From positions 8,122,001 through 8,186,000 of the forward strand of contig OX359190.1 in assembly GCA_947172415.1 (NCBI GenBank): a DNA stretch of 64,000 nt. Direction: 5' to 3'. Of this stretch, positions 10,701 through 20,987 are shown in pieces. Under the pieces are notes generated by a model. The model worked only from the letters and a program-made list of their open reading frames with translations, had not been told where the DNA came from and did no database searches. This DNA is from Chondrosia reniformis. Taxonomy: Eukaryota; Porifera; Demospongiae; Chondrillida; Chondrillidae. Each line of letters begins with the position of its first letter. Position 1 is the first letter of the stretch. Made by a program: the position numbers and the translations under genes.

Positions 10701-13700
10701 TTGATCCTTCCTTTGATCTTTCCTTTGATCCTTCCTTTGAACCTTCCTTTGATCTTTCCTTTGATCCTTCCTTTGATCTTTTCTTTTGATATCTTTGATC
10801 CACCCATAGGTAGAGAGGCCTATTATCTAGAGAACTATTGGCACACTAAAGAGTGGATGTTGGAGTGTCTGAGGAAAATGGATGAGGAGAATGATTATGA
10901 AGATGTCAGCCTACCAGAAATTTATGACTTTCTGGCATTTTCTGAATACAAAGTTAGATGATTTCAATGGCACATGATCTCTGTATTACACCAATCCCAT
11001 CTATTAACACCAACTGACACACTCAGGGTCTTCTTTAGCAACAAACTTTCAGTGAGGGAAGGCCTCCTGGTTGAAATGTTACATTTCAGTTTGTAGACCT
11101 GTGTCACTGATGCTCGGTCATTCAATTGCTGTTATAAAAGCAGCCAATATCCTTATCATTTTATCAATTGAAATACTGTACGTTGTCCTTTTTATCACTG
11201 AAAGAAATACTAAATCTTGAATATATCTTTAGAAGATCTTGTCCTGGAAAATACTTTCGATTAAATAAATTCTCTCAGATTATTAATCAGAAGCTGAATA
11301 TGAATCCCATTTACCATGTCCATGCACTCAGCACTAGTGAGTCAACAGTGTGGCCACTTTATGGCCATAACATGGCAGCTTTCGCAAGGCTGGCCATCCG
11401 GTGCTAATTCTAACAATTTAAGTGTGCGTCTGAAGTTTTTAGTTTTACTGTTAAATCAAAAATGTTAATTCTTTTTTGAATAGGTTGGTAACCTGCGCAA
11501 AGCAATGCAATATACGAAGGACATTTTGCAAAGTGGTAAGCTCGTTACTGTATTACCTGTGGTAGTGTGTTAACTTTTACAGCAGTCATTGCATGTCGTG
11601 AGATCTGCTACTTTCATGGATCCACCACTTTCATGGATCCACCACTTTCATGGGATTTACTGTTAGAACTTTCAATTGGCACGGTAGAACATTGTGTGTA
11701 CATTATCTTTTGAAAGGATCATCTTTTGACTTTTAGAACGTCTAAAGATGCAGTTTTGTTGTCTTTCTTGATTGTCAGACATTTCGACCCCGAGGATCTT
11801 CTTCAGTGTCTGAAGAAATCCTTAATCTATTATTGTGTGTACATATGCTTAAAAGGAAGTTAATTGCCCTCTTGGATTGTGTTATGTATGTATTATTTCA
11901 CCTCCTATGTATTGTTCTTATGACCCGTCTTCTTGTAGACCCCACTCATGAAAGGGCCTTGAGAAATTTAAATTTTTTTTCGGAACAAATGAAAGAAGAT
12001 CCTGAAGCATTTAACAGAGTAGTTACAGAGCAGACAAGGAATGTATATCCTGAAACGTTAGGCTATGAGGAGCTGTGCAGAGAAGCAAAGCCAATTGTAA
12101 GTTCTGTTAGCGGTTGTGAATATCTAAGAAGTACAGAAGTACAGTCAGTCCTTAGCACATAAGTCAGGGCAAATTTTCCGCCGTGAGACACATTTTTACG
12201 TGTGAAATACAAGCGTTATATACAACTAATAATTACCGTATCTTAACATTAAAAGTGTTACCCTATATATCATTAGATGTAGAGATTGTACGTAGTTGTA
12301 GTAGAGTTGCTGGTTTGTTGTTTGATGACCTATCCCTTTCGAAAGTCTGGGATTTGGTAACTTAGCAACTCCAGAATACTACCCAGTGCTACTGATGAGG
12401 AGTGGTATTCTCTGAAAAGGTCTTCTAGCACATTGGTATAGTTATGAGTATGTATAGTCTACTGTTCTAAGACTTTTCTTTCAATATCTAAGAAGGTCTG
12501 TGTTTACTGAAGTCTGACTGCCTTTGTCCTTCAGCCAAAGGAGAACCATCACAAGATGGTCTGCTTCTATTTCACACATAAGAACAATCCTCGTCTTATT
12601 CTCCGCCCAATTAAAGTGGAAGTAGCTCACTTAAAACCAAGAATTTGGATCTTCAAAAAGTTTCTTTCTGAAACAGAAATGGCTCGTCTGAGGGAACTGG
12701 CTGTACCCAAAGTAAGGAAGCCTCTGTGGATGTACGTACATAGCCTTCAATGAGTGGATCATTAATTTAGCAGTCTTTAGTGTATATTGTTATTGTAAGG
12801 GAATTTGCCATTTGATATATTCATAGCTAAAACGAGCAACTGCTAGAAATTGGAAAACGGGAGAATTTGAACCGGCTGATTATAGGATTAGTAAGAGGTA
12901 CAGACAATGATGAATGATTTAAACCATCAGCAATGGAATGGATATTCCTAAATTAAAATAGCCACAATGACACACTAATTATAATATTTGATTAGTAGAA
13001 ATTGAGGTCATAGTTATAGTATTTTTCTGTTAACTTATACATAGTTAAATCGTGCCACAATATCTTCTGAGAACGGTACTCTTGTATATGCTGACTACAG
13101 GATAAGCAAAAGGTAGGAAAAACCGTTTTCCATTGCTGATGAACCTTATATATGTGCAGCATTACTTGTTACACTATACCTTTCAATTTCTCTTTGTTTT
13201 TTGTCTAATATTTTCTCTTTGATCTTATATTTATTGTCATCCTCATATACTTATTATATATATACAGTTGTATCTGTATTATCAGGTACGTACCTCTCTT
13301 GATGATAATAACTGTTAGCAAGTTCTAAAAGTTAATTTTAAACCATACTGACCTGTAGACCTGTCTATGCGACCAGATCCCATTAGTGACTGGTTCCACT
13401 GTACGTACTTTTACTGTTAGTTTATTGCTTTATTGTATCCTCATCTAAAGCTCTCACAAGGTTTAGTTCCGTAAAGGCCCTTTACTCTAAAGTAGATATA
13501 GCATGTTGAAATATGGTGTGCTAGATTATTCATTCTTTACTACTGTATGATTCATCTTACCATTTGAACTCCTCTGAGATTACATGTTTTGTGGACTCGT
13601 GGTTTAAACCTCTTAAAATCTTTTGTTTTTCTTCTACTGCTATAATGTTTGTAATCTCCTCTTTCAGTGGTTGGCTCAGTGAAGATGATGACGAATCTAC

Positions 13701-15810
13701 TGATATTGTACACAGGATAAATAATAGGATTGACGATTCCACAGGTCTCTCCATGGCAACAGCAGAGGACCTACAAGTAGTGAATTACGGAATAGGTGGA
13801 CATTATGAACCGCATTATGATTTTGCAAGAGTAAGAATAAGTTGGAATTCCTGTATAGATGTGATACATTAAATTTGTATTTACTAGCATATATTTTGCT
13901 GATTCTGTCCTCTGAGACAAATCGAGCTAGGATACCAATTTTGATAACTCCCTTCAGGGCTGTATGCAGAACTTGGGGCCAGAGGGGGCAAAATTAAAAT
14001 ATTCAAAATTTAGTGGGGGCAGTGGTATGAGGGTGTTGAAGCAGTTTAGGGGGTTTCCAAAAGTCTAGGGGGGGGGCAAAATCAATCCTGGGGTGGGGGG
14101 GAGGGGGCGCAAATGCCCCCCTTCCCCCTCTATGCAGTCCTGCCCTTTAATTTTTATATTATATATTTTTTAATAATCCATTCACTTTTGTTTATGTATG
14201 TTATGTTAATTTTATGAGTGTCTGTTCTGCCTCTTTCCATTTCTGCAGAAGAATGAAGATGCCTTCTCAAGATTGGGGTGGGGTAATAGGATATCTACTC
14301 TACTTATTTATGTATGTGGTGAGCCTCTTATACGAGACACTCTCCTAAATTATAGCAAACTAACTCTAAAACCACTTTTTAGGGGCTGCCCCTATACCAG
14401 TTGTAGCACGTCTAGGTTCATATGTAGTTTTTATATATGGCACTATTTGAGAGGCTTAAGTATTTTCTACTGTTCTCTATACTTGTGAGGATATTTAAGG
14501 TCCTAGAATTGAAAAGTTTACGACTTAAATATAAACCTAACAATGTGGTCAGATAATTTGAGTGTAGGGAATGCGGCCTTGACTTTTTTAACTCAAATTA
14601 TTTCATGTGTGTATATATGCCTTGGATTAGGGGATAACCTGTATAAAGTTAATAGTTTCTAAGCTGTCTGCAATGAAGATGCTTCACTGTACTTGGTAAT
14701 GCAATCTATATGCATAGCTACATATATGATTATGAGGAGTTTTGTTATATTTGAGTGTTTGCGTTGTTAGATGAGCAATGTAACGCTGGGAGGTGCCACG
14801 GTGTTTACTGAATCTGGAGGCAGAATTATACCTTACAATGTGAGGAGATGTGGTAACTAATATGTAATAAGGAGTAATTTTAGTTGCGTTCATTATGATA
14901 GATAAGTTTATTGGAGCTATCTGCAACAAAAATTGAGCTATGTAGATTGAACGTTTCGACCCATAGGTCTTCATCAGCAATAATCAATATAGCTTAATTT
15001 TCGTTGCAGATAGCTTTGATAAACTTATCTATCATAACTAATATGTTTGTCATACATACTTACATTTATATGTATTCATTATTGTGACCTATTTTACAAC
15101 TTTGTGATGACATTTTTGTTCATATGCTGATAAAAAATTCTCATACATTGTACATTCATTAGCTATCACTTGGTTTACCGTTGGGTTTCCTAATGCCTGA
15201 TTCAGATGAACTGATGTTTCACACATTGAATGCTGACAGTTCTAGTATTTATAGGTATAGTATATACGTAGGTTTCCATTAGTTTGCCATTTACTTGCTA
15301 TGATAAGGATACAGGTAGGTTATCTTTATCACAATAAGTAAATGGTATAGGGGTATCTTTTCTTCCCTTTTCCACTGGGTCAGACACCTGTTTCTGGGAA
15401 TTCCCTCCTTCATCAGTGACCCTGGGTCTAAATCTTTGTCTTCTTGTTATGTACATATTATACTACTGCTCCTTTAACTCTGATATTGTATGTATGTATG
15501 AGTCTAGGGTGATGCAGTGTACTGGTGGAATATGAAGCGTTCAGGTGAGGGTGATATGAGAACAAGACATGCAGCCTGTCCAGTGCTAGTAGGAACCAAA
15601 TGGGGTGAGTGTCTTGCTTAGCAAATTGTGTACTGTAATATTATTATTCCTATGGAGGGGTTATAAACCATATATATTCCTCTATGCCTATAATAGTATG
15701 TTACTAAATGTTAATCAGTGTATGCTGTCGCTTTTGTAGTCTGTAACAAGTGGATTCACGAGGCTGGGCAGGAATTTAGAAGACCATGTTCGTTAAATAA
15801 AAACAAATAA
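7799..15810 (+). CDS. P4HA: Prolyl 4-hydroxylase subunit alpha, with mutually exclusive exons
   Basis: Exons: 7799-7998, 8655-8809, 10325-10507, 10810-10952, 11484-11535, 11939-12096, 12535-12711, then either 12827-12897 or 13045-13112, then 13668-13830, 14249-14311, 14771-14839, 15508-15604, 15740-15810. With the first alternative exon the product is 533 aa, essentially the human P4HA1 length. It has a signal peptide (LLLLCSLGVVIPSLVCG), the N-terminal P4Ha_N domain (HLKSYIRKEEERLGELKKFL), the peptide-substrate (TPR) domain, and a C-terminal Fe(II)/2-oxoglutarate dioxygenase. The ligands are HYEPHYD (His429, Asp431) and TRHAACPVLVG (His499), with the 2-oxoglutarate Lys509 in GTKW. The enzyme hydroxylates X-Pro-Gly prolines of collagen in the ER as an alpha2-beta2 tetramer with PDI, stabilising the triple helix. 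Exon 10810-10952 uses an unusual GTTAGA donor. Introns carry several foldback repeats. Confidence 0.95.
8361..8541. mobile_element. Foldback element, family B, with hammerhead-like core
   Basis: This is a near-perfect inverted repeat: the left arm begins GTAATTGAAATAGTTGAGCA and the right arm ends with its reverse complement. Each arm carries the family core, CTGANGA then a CC..GG stem then GAAA: CTGACGA on the minus strand near 8436 and CTGATGA on the plus strand at 8466. It lies in intron 1 of P4HA. It has no coding capacity. Confidence 0.75.
9885..10075. repeat. Copy of dispersed repeat family A
   Basis: Hallmarks run in order: GGGAATTCCACCCTTCATCA, ATGAGTCCTTGG, AAACAGCTGTCTGGCCCA, TGGAGAAGAAGAGAAG, ACTCTTGTATCCTCA, CAAAGCTCTCACTAGGTTCA, GTTCCCTATAGGCCTTTTAC, and a tail ending in TAGATGTAGCATG. 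The same order occurs at 34150-34345, 35825-36015 and 38020-38215 (reverse), with fragments at 13435-13505, 15355-15440, 24100-24165, 26165-26235, 31545-31610, 31775-31845, 32595-32705 and 36650-36780. It is a short interspersed element without coding capacity. Confidence 0.7.
10679..10800 (+). repeat. CCTTTGAT-type minisatellite in P4HA intron
   Basis: Tandem, imperfect 12-mers of the type CCTTTGATCYTT end within about 10 bp of the acceptor of exon 10810-10952. The run is pyrimidine-rich on the sense strand, so it forms the polypyrimidine tract of that exon. Any length change could affect splicing. Confidence 0.8.
12827..12897 (+). CDS. P4HA: P4HA alternative exon 'a' (71 nt)
   Basis: Preceded by TTCATAG and followed by GTACAG. 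It translates as LKRATARNWKTGEFEPADY followed by RISK and a split codon, which becomes Ser when joined to exon 13668-13830. It enters in phase 0 and leaves in phase 2, exactly like exon 13045-13112, so including both would break the frame. It corresponds to human P4HA1 exon 9a/9b (LxRAT...YRxSKS). Confidence 0.88.
13045..13112 (+). CDS. P4HA: P4HA alternative exon 'b' (68 nt)
   Basis: Preceded by ACATAG and followed by GTAGGA. It translates as LNRATISSENGTLVYADY followed by RISK and a split codon. It has the same entry and exit phases as the exon 148 bp upstream, and shares with it the L-x-RAT start and the ADYRISK end, while the middle differs in sequence and by one residue in length. It is a tandem exon duplicate used as a mutually exclusive alternative. 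Confidence 0.88.
13970..14145. repeat. G-rich repeat in P4HA intron
   Basis: Contains several poly-G runs (GGGGGGGCAAAATCAA, GGGGTGGGGGGGAGGGGGCG) followed by an inverted C run (TGCCCCCCTTCCCCC). Related G-rich text with the same GGGGGGCAAAATCA motif occurs at 29980-30060. It is a likely non-autonomous repeat and a possible G-quadruplex former. Confidence 0.55.
14881..15040. mobile_element. Foldback element, family B, with hammerhead-like core
   Basis: The arms TAGTTGCGTTCATTATGATA and its inverted copy (ending TATCATAACTA) enclose, on the minus strand, CTGATGA-A-GACC-TATG-GGTC-GAAA-CGTT. The stem of this copy is a perfect 4-bp GACC/GGTC pair. It lies in a P4HA intron. Confidence 0.75.
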
Positions 15811-16341
15811 TGACAATTTGGTGACCTTTCAAAATCTTTCAAATTTCACTGTCGTTGTCATACCACTTTGCTTAGTGATATATTTATCTTAATTTGATAA
15901 CAGATTTAATTTTATGCATAACTTTATTTTAGGCATGTATTCATGTGAATGTCATGTGATTTTCATGTGGTTGTTGTGGTTGATAGAAAGTTGGTAATGT
16001 TCATTCGTCTGGAGAACATAAAGAGTAAATTGCAGTGATCACTGATTATGTGCTGAGCTGGTAAAGCTATATATGTATTGAATATTGTACAGGTAAATTT
16101 ACCAAAACTACAATAACATACAGTACATGTATATATATATTCCCAAGGTTAACTACCAGCTACATAGGTACACATTTTGGTACATTCATACAGGATTACA
16201 CATGTACGTATAGTTGATGATAGTCTTCTTATATGTATACCAGATCCACAATGATATGTACGTAGGTATTATGTATAGATAATGAAAAGAGAAATTACAA
16301 TATTTAGATGCAGATTCTCCCCAAAATGTATGTGTACGTAC
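15811..16341. other. Convergent 3' region of P4HA and CFAP96
   Basis: Holds P4HA 3' sequence (AATAAA overlaps the stop region) and the probable last exon of CFAP96. The best candidate for that exon is 16039-16066 on the minus strand, reading FTSSAHNQ then stop, with the right entry phase. A repeat fragment at 16266-16330 resembles 9330-9400. Confidence 0.45.
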
Positions 16342-19327
16342 CTTTGAACATTCTGAGCTTTTATTGATGTCGTAGGTTTGGATTTGGGACCTGGAGATGG
16401 TCTAAAGATCTTTCTTTCTCCATCACCCTTTTCAGCTTTCTGCTTTCCCAGTAAATAAGGATCCTCTGAGTGCTTGGGATACGGATCAAATGTTCCCGCC
16501 TTGCACCCACAGGGCTTCTTAGCCGGAGAGCTTGGCTTAAAGGGCATGAGCTTCTCCTTTGAAGTCTTTACTTCCTTTACTGGTGGCAAGGCTATGAGAA
16601 GTGTGTATCACATGTTCAATGATACATACATAATGTTGTTTCATTTGTACATATACGTATACAGATATTGTTTGAAAATGCGCAATATACAAAGGAATGG
16701 AGTATATACATACGAATGTACATAAATATGTTGTATGCACAAGATATTAATGCAGGAGATAAAATATTAAACATAATATATACGTAGGCATTCTGCAACC
16801 TATATACGTATGTAAGATGCTAAGCTCACGTTTATCTACTCTAAAGGGGTTCTCTGTGAAGTAGCCTTTGGGATGACTGTTTAGCTTGAATGATCCACCC
16901 TGCATCTTCTTAGTGTGACTCTCCTGTTCTTTCTATGTATACATAATCACAAATCCTATTGTGTACATATGTACGTACTATATACATGAATAATTGAAGT
17001 GATAATCAAACCACAAGTAATTTATAATCAGTTAAACATCATAAAGAGGGAAGAACACGAAAGAAGCAATTGCTAGGAATTGAACCCAGTGCTCTGTCAC
17101 TGAGCTACAACTGCCACAGCAGTATGTACAGTATACGTATGTAATTGCCTACTGGCACCTTATAATGGGAATTGAATGCTTGCATCTAAATAATGGGAGA
17201 TTACAAGTTTTACAATGCTCGTATGCCATATTAATTTAACACTTCAGTATACTAGTCCGTACACCTCACCACTTGTCTCGCATTCTCTTAACCACTATTA
17301 TATACATTACATAAGGATGTGATCAACCAAGTGACTAAAGTCTGATCTTAGTACATATATAAATTTAGGAAAGGGTGGAACTGTTAGCATACGTAGACAG
17401 GACATAAATCCACTTGAAGATGCACATTTTAGTACTGGAGACTTACCTTTCTCATTTCCTTTGCACTGTCATATGGCTCACTCTCATACTTGTTGTACTG
17501 GCCAATAGTTACAGCAACATATCTATACACAACCACAGAATATATAAGGATAATACCATGTACGTATCTATCTACGTATCATTGTACGTACCTATGCATC
17601 TACTTACGTATGTACGTAACTTTTCATGCTATCTGCATACGTATGTACATACATACACCATAAATACGTAGGAGGATAAGATAAGGCAACATACATATAT
17701 ATTTAATATGTTTTATGTTGCTGTTGCTCAATAATACCTCTGGATTAAATCATGATAGCAACAAACAACCCTTATCACTTCATACATACATATGTACGTA
17801 CACAAGTAATGGTGAGATACTAAAGCTGTTGTACGCACCCATATCCCGTTCCCTTCTTGCCAGGAGTGGTCATAAAGTTCTTTCCAGGAGACTTGTACTT
17901 TTCCCTTTCCTTGGTAGTGGCACTGAAGGCTGACACTGGACCACTGATAGTCCCATAGTGGCTTCCCATACCAGAACTGTGTGAGGTATAGGAGAAACTG
18001 ACTAATGGCTATCTTGAGTATTCAGCTTAACAACTGTCACAAAAAGAGGGATCTTCTTCTTCTTAGTCAAACTTCAGAACTACTATTTCATAAATGCAGT
18101 TAATTCTCACAGAATCACAGGTACATATCATTAAAAGACTAACTAATAAAACAGCTTTTACATCAAAGGAATTGGATCACAGAAAAAATAACTAATTAGT
18201 TCGACAGCCAGATGTATCCTGCTGTTGATAGATAAAAATACATCATTGTTAAATGGTTACTTATTATTTCTATAAACAAATAATCCAGGAAAATCATTTA
18301 GTCTGTAATTCAGTGACAGAACTTCCTTTGGAGGATGACCAATTTTCCTCTAGGTTAAGTAGAGCCTAATCGATTGAATTTATGCAATCGTGCAAGATCG
18401 CTGGTAGAGCAAGATCGCCAATATATTTGAAAAGATAGGGAGTTAAGCGATCTGTAATAAATATGAAATCCAGAGTGTTATAGAAACTTACGGCTTTTTG
18501 GTTCCATCTGTTGGTATGAAAGCTTTTCCCAGATTCTTTTCTGCCTGCTTTAGCCTCTCCTGTCGTCTTACTTTGACTGAATCACTGTAAGACTCCCCTT
18601 CCATAACTCGATCAAAAGACTTTCCAAAGTAACCAGTTTGGTAGGCTGTCTTGGACTTTGTGTTGCCAATTAGCATCTGCTTACCCTTGTAGGCTCCTCC
18701 ATTAAATGGTTCTGTGTAAGAGAGTACTTATAAATTATCACATCTCATCTTTGAGCTAGTTCATTTTTAGTCTTTGAGGGTTGAAACGTCCAACTCTCCG
18801 TCTCTAGATGCTAATAAGACTAAAAATTAATCATTTCAAAGATAGATTTGGTGCAATTTGAAGAAATCTCTATCGTCTTATCACATCTCAATTTTAAGAC
18901 TATGAACTACTATAGAAAGCTTGAAGATTACATGCTACATGGAATGTGCTATTCTGTCGTTTTCATTTAACCAACAAATCAATTCGCTTCAAGATATGGC
19001 TTTATCCATAATCATAGGCACACAACACTTAATATCACAGACTCTATGAGTGTGGTACCAATAGCGATACGGAAATGTTTTGTACTTTTTCACTATGATA
19101 AGAGGATAGCAATAATATGAGCCAATATAGGACACCTCACTAATACGTACGTACCGCTGAACGTTTACGTTAATCATTTTTAAAAAGATTCTTTTACTAG
19201 AAGTAGATATCATAAAGAATTCCTTACTGTTAACGTTTGGCTTATAAGGGTCTCCAATGTTAGTGTATCCAAGCTCGCTAAAAAGACCCGTCCGCTCCAT
19301 ATCAGTCTTCGCCATCTTGCTTCTCAA
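16342..19327 (-). CDS. CFAP96: Cilia- and flagella-associated protein 96 (C4orf47 family)
   Basis: Exons on the minus strand: 19228-19327, 18492-18711, 17839-17976, 17447-17522, 16830-16932, 16342-16591, all in consistent phase. The last listed exon ends in phase 2 with donor GTACGT, so a short terminal exon remains; 16039-16066 is a candidate. The protein follows vertebrate CFAP96 closely: DMERTGLFSELGY at the start, KQMLIGNTKSK, NLGKAFIPTDGTKKP, GSHYGTISGPV, EKYKSPGKNF, PGKKGTGYGY, PKGYFTENPF, and a conserved PSSPAKKP then KAGTFDPYPKHSEDPYL block. The family is a small structural protein of motile cilia and centrosomal microtubules. An X-box lies immediately upstream (19333-19346). The start may be Met at 19327 or the in-frame Met at 19315; the closeness of the X-box favours 19315. 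Confidence 0.9.
18735..18890. mobile_element. Foldback element, family B variant
   Basis: The arms pair loosely: TTTTTAGTCTTTGA against a TAAGACTAAAAA-type right arm. The centre carries GGGTTGAAACGTCCAAC. Related centres occur at about 40800 and 52880. It lies in a CFAP96 intron. Confidence 0.6.
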
Positions 19328-19332
19328 CCCTA

Positions 19333-19346
19333 ATTACCATGACAAC
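19333..19346 (-). promoter_or_regulatory. RFX-type X-box of CFAP96
   Basis: On the minus strand the site reads GTTGTCATGGTAAT. This is an imperfect palindrome close to the RFX X-box GTTGCCATGGYAAC (12 of 14 positions by eye). It lies 6 bp upstream of the first possible start codon of a ciliary gene. RFX control of ciliary genes through X-boxes is established in animals. Confidence 0.65.
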
Positions 19347-19731
19347 CAATACGCAACACAAAATGTCTGCCAATTCTAGATGTTCGACTCCCTTCCTATA
19401 TATAGCTGAAGTTTCCCATCTGGTCATCATTTTATCATATAGAGACCCCCTTGTCCAGGATACTGACAATCATCAGAAGTGAGAGCGTATTCCACCAATG
19501 GCAGTTGAAATAGCTAACAACTAGCTACATTTCCAAGCCACCCCTTGCTTCTGCAATGCAACCAAATAGACATAAAGCAATTAGGTTGACATACAAGCAA
19601 AGGCGTAAGGTTCACTGGGACTCCAAATTAGACAGCGTCACAGTTCAAGGCCTGGCTAATGGAGTAACCACTGACCTAGAGGGGGACTTGGGCTTGTGGA
19701 GACTCATGACATGTCTCTCTAGTGGTCAGCT
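19347..19731. other. Intergenic, no gene seen
   Basis: Ordinary-composition sequence leading into the minisatellite. I see no domain-like reading frame. The open frame at 19556-19834 runs into the repeat array and is not credible. Confidence 0.5.
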
Positions 19732-20456
19732 CTCCTTTGCTCTTCATGCATCCTTTGAATGCCTCCCTGCTCCTTTGCTCTTCATGCATCCTTTGAATGC
19801 CTCCCTGCTCCTTTGCTCTTCATGCATCCTTTGAATGCCTCCCTGCTCCTTTGCTCTTCATGCATCCTTTGAATGCCTCCCTGCTCCTTTGCTCTTCATG
19901 CATCCTTTGAATGCCTCCCTGCTCCTTTGCTCTTCATGCATCCTTTGAATGCCTCCCTGCTCCTTTGCTCTTCATGCATCCTTTGAATGCCTCCCTGCTC
20001 CTTTGCTCTTCATGCGTCCTTTGAATGCCTCCCTGCTCCTTTGCTCTTCATGCGTCCTTTGAATGCCTCCCTGCTCCTTTGCTCTTCATGCGTCCTTTGA
20101 ATGCCTCCCTGCTCCTTTGCTCTTCATGCATCCTTTGAATGCCTCCCTGCTCCTTTGCTCTTCATGCATCCTTTGAATGCCTCCCTGCTCCTTTGCTCTT
20201 CATGCATCCTTTGAATGCCTCCCTGCTCCTTTGCTCTTCATGCGTCCTTTGAATGCCTCCCTGCTCCTTTGCTCTTCATGCGTCCTTTGAATGCCTCCCT
20301 GCTCCTTTGCTCTTCATGCGTCCTTTGAATGCCTCCCTGCTCCTTTGCTCTTCATGCGTCCTTTGAATGCCTCCCTGCTCCTTTGCTCTTCATGCGTCCT
20401 TTGAATGCCTCCCTACTCCTTTGCTCTTCACGTGTCCTTTGAATGCCTCCCTACTC
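19732..20456 (+). repeat. 38-bp minisatellite, about 19 copies
   Basis: The unit begins CTCCTTTGCTCTTCATGC and ends CTTTGAATGCCTCCCTG, 38 bp in all. It repeats nearly perfectly about 19 times; the last copy is degenerate. One position alternates between CATGCATCC and CATGCGTCC in blocks: seven A copies, three G, three A, five G. Such blocks suggest multi-unit expansions. No spacers separate the units, so it is not a CRISPR array. Confidence 0.95.
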
Positions 20457-20987
20457 CTGTCACTCTAAAGACATGTATCCTACACGTGGACCCTCCTGTA
20501 GTCTTTGTAATTCCTACCAAGCAACCTGCAAGCATATTTAACACACTGAGGTCATTCTACGTGATCAAGTTTTGAAACAGTTTTGGACATCTCTAAGGTC
20601 CCTATACTCTGTTTGACTTTGTTTGAATTTTATGGCATGCCATTATGCGGCTTAATTCATGCCACTTACTAGCATACAACAAATGCACACATAACGATAA
20701 ACATGCACTAATATGCATATAAACTTGGGTGTAAATACATTAAAAATCAAGTTGTTCACAGTCTGCATGAGCATCATACACACATGTCCCAAATAGAATA
20801 CTAAACAGGAAGCAAATAAACATCTCAGGCTACTTCCTGAAAATACATTGCAGGCCACTTCCTGAAAATGTAAATTTGCAGACACAACAATATTACGCAA
20901 TAGATCTAGTCACGTGCAAAACTAGGTTGCGTAACATTGTAACAATAGGTCTTTTGTGTGGTCTGTCTCCCAATTGACCTGCAGACG
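20457..20987. promoter_or_regulatory. Upstream region of the sulfotransferase gene
   Basis: 531 bp between the minisatellite and the sulfotransferase start. It contains a direct duplication (CAGGCTACTTCCTGAAAATA and CAGGCCACTTCCTGAAAATG at about 20827 and 20852, with ETS-type TTCC cores) and an E-box CACGTG at 20912-20917. The minus-strand frame here is not convincing. Confidence 0.45.

Noticed and set aside
10570-10803. KEGSKERS repeat protein frame on the minus strand
   Set aside because: Reverse translation of the CCTTTGAT minisatellite in a P4HA intron.
19732-20456. CRISPR-like regular array
   Set aside because: Units are directly adjacent with no unique spacers, and the host is eukaryotic. 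It is a minisatellite.
20958-20987. Upstream start for the sulfotransferase
   Set aside because: The codon is GTG and would place charged and polar residues before an otherwise standard short basic tail. The ATG at 20988 fits type II topology better.
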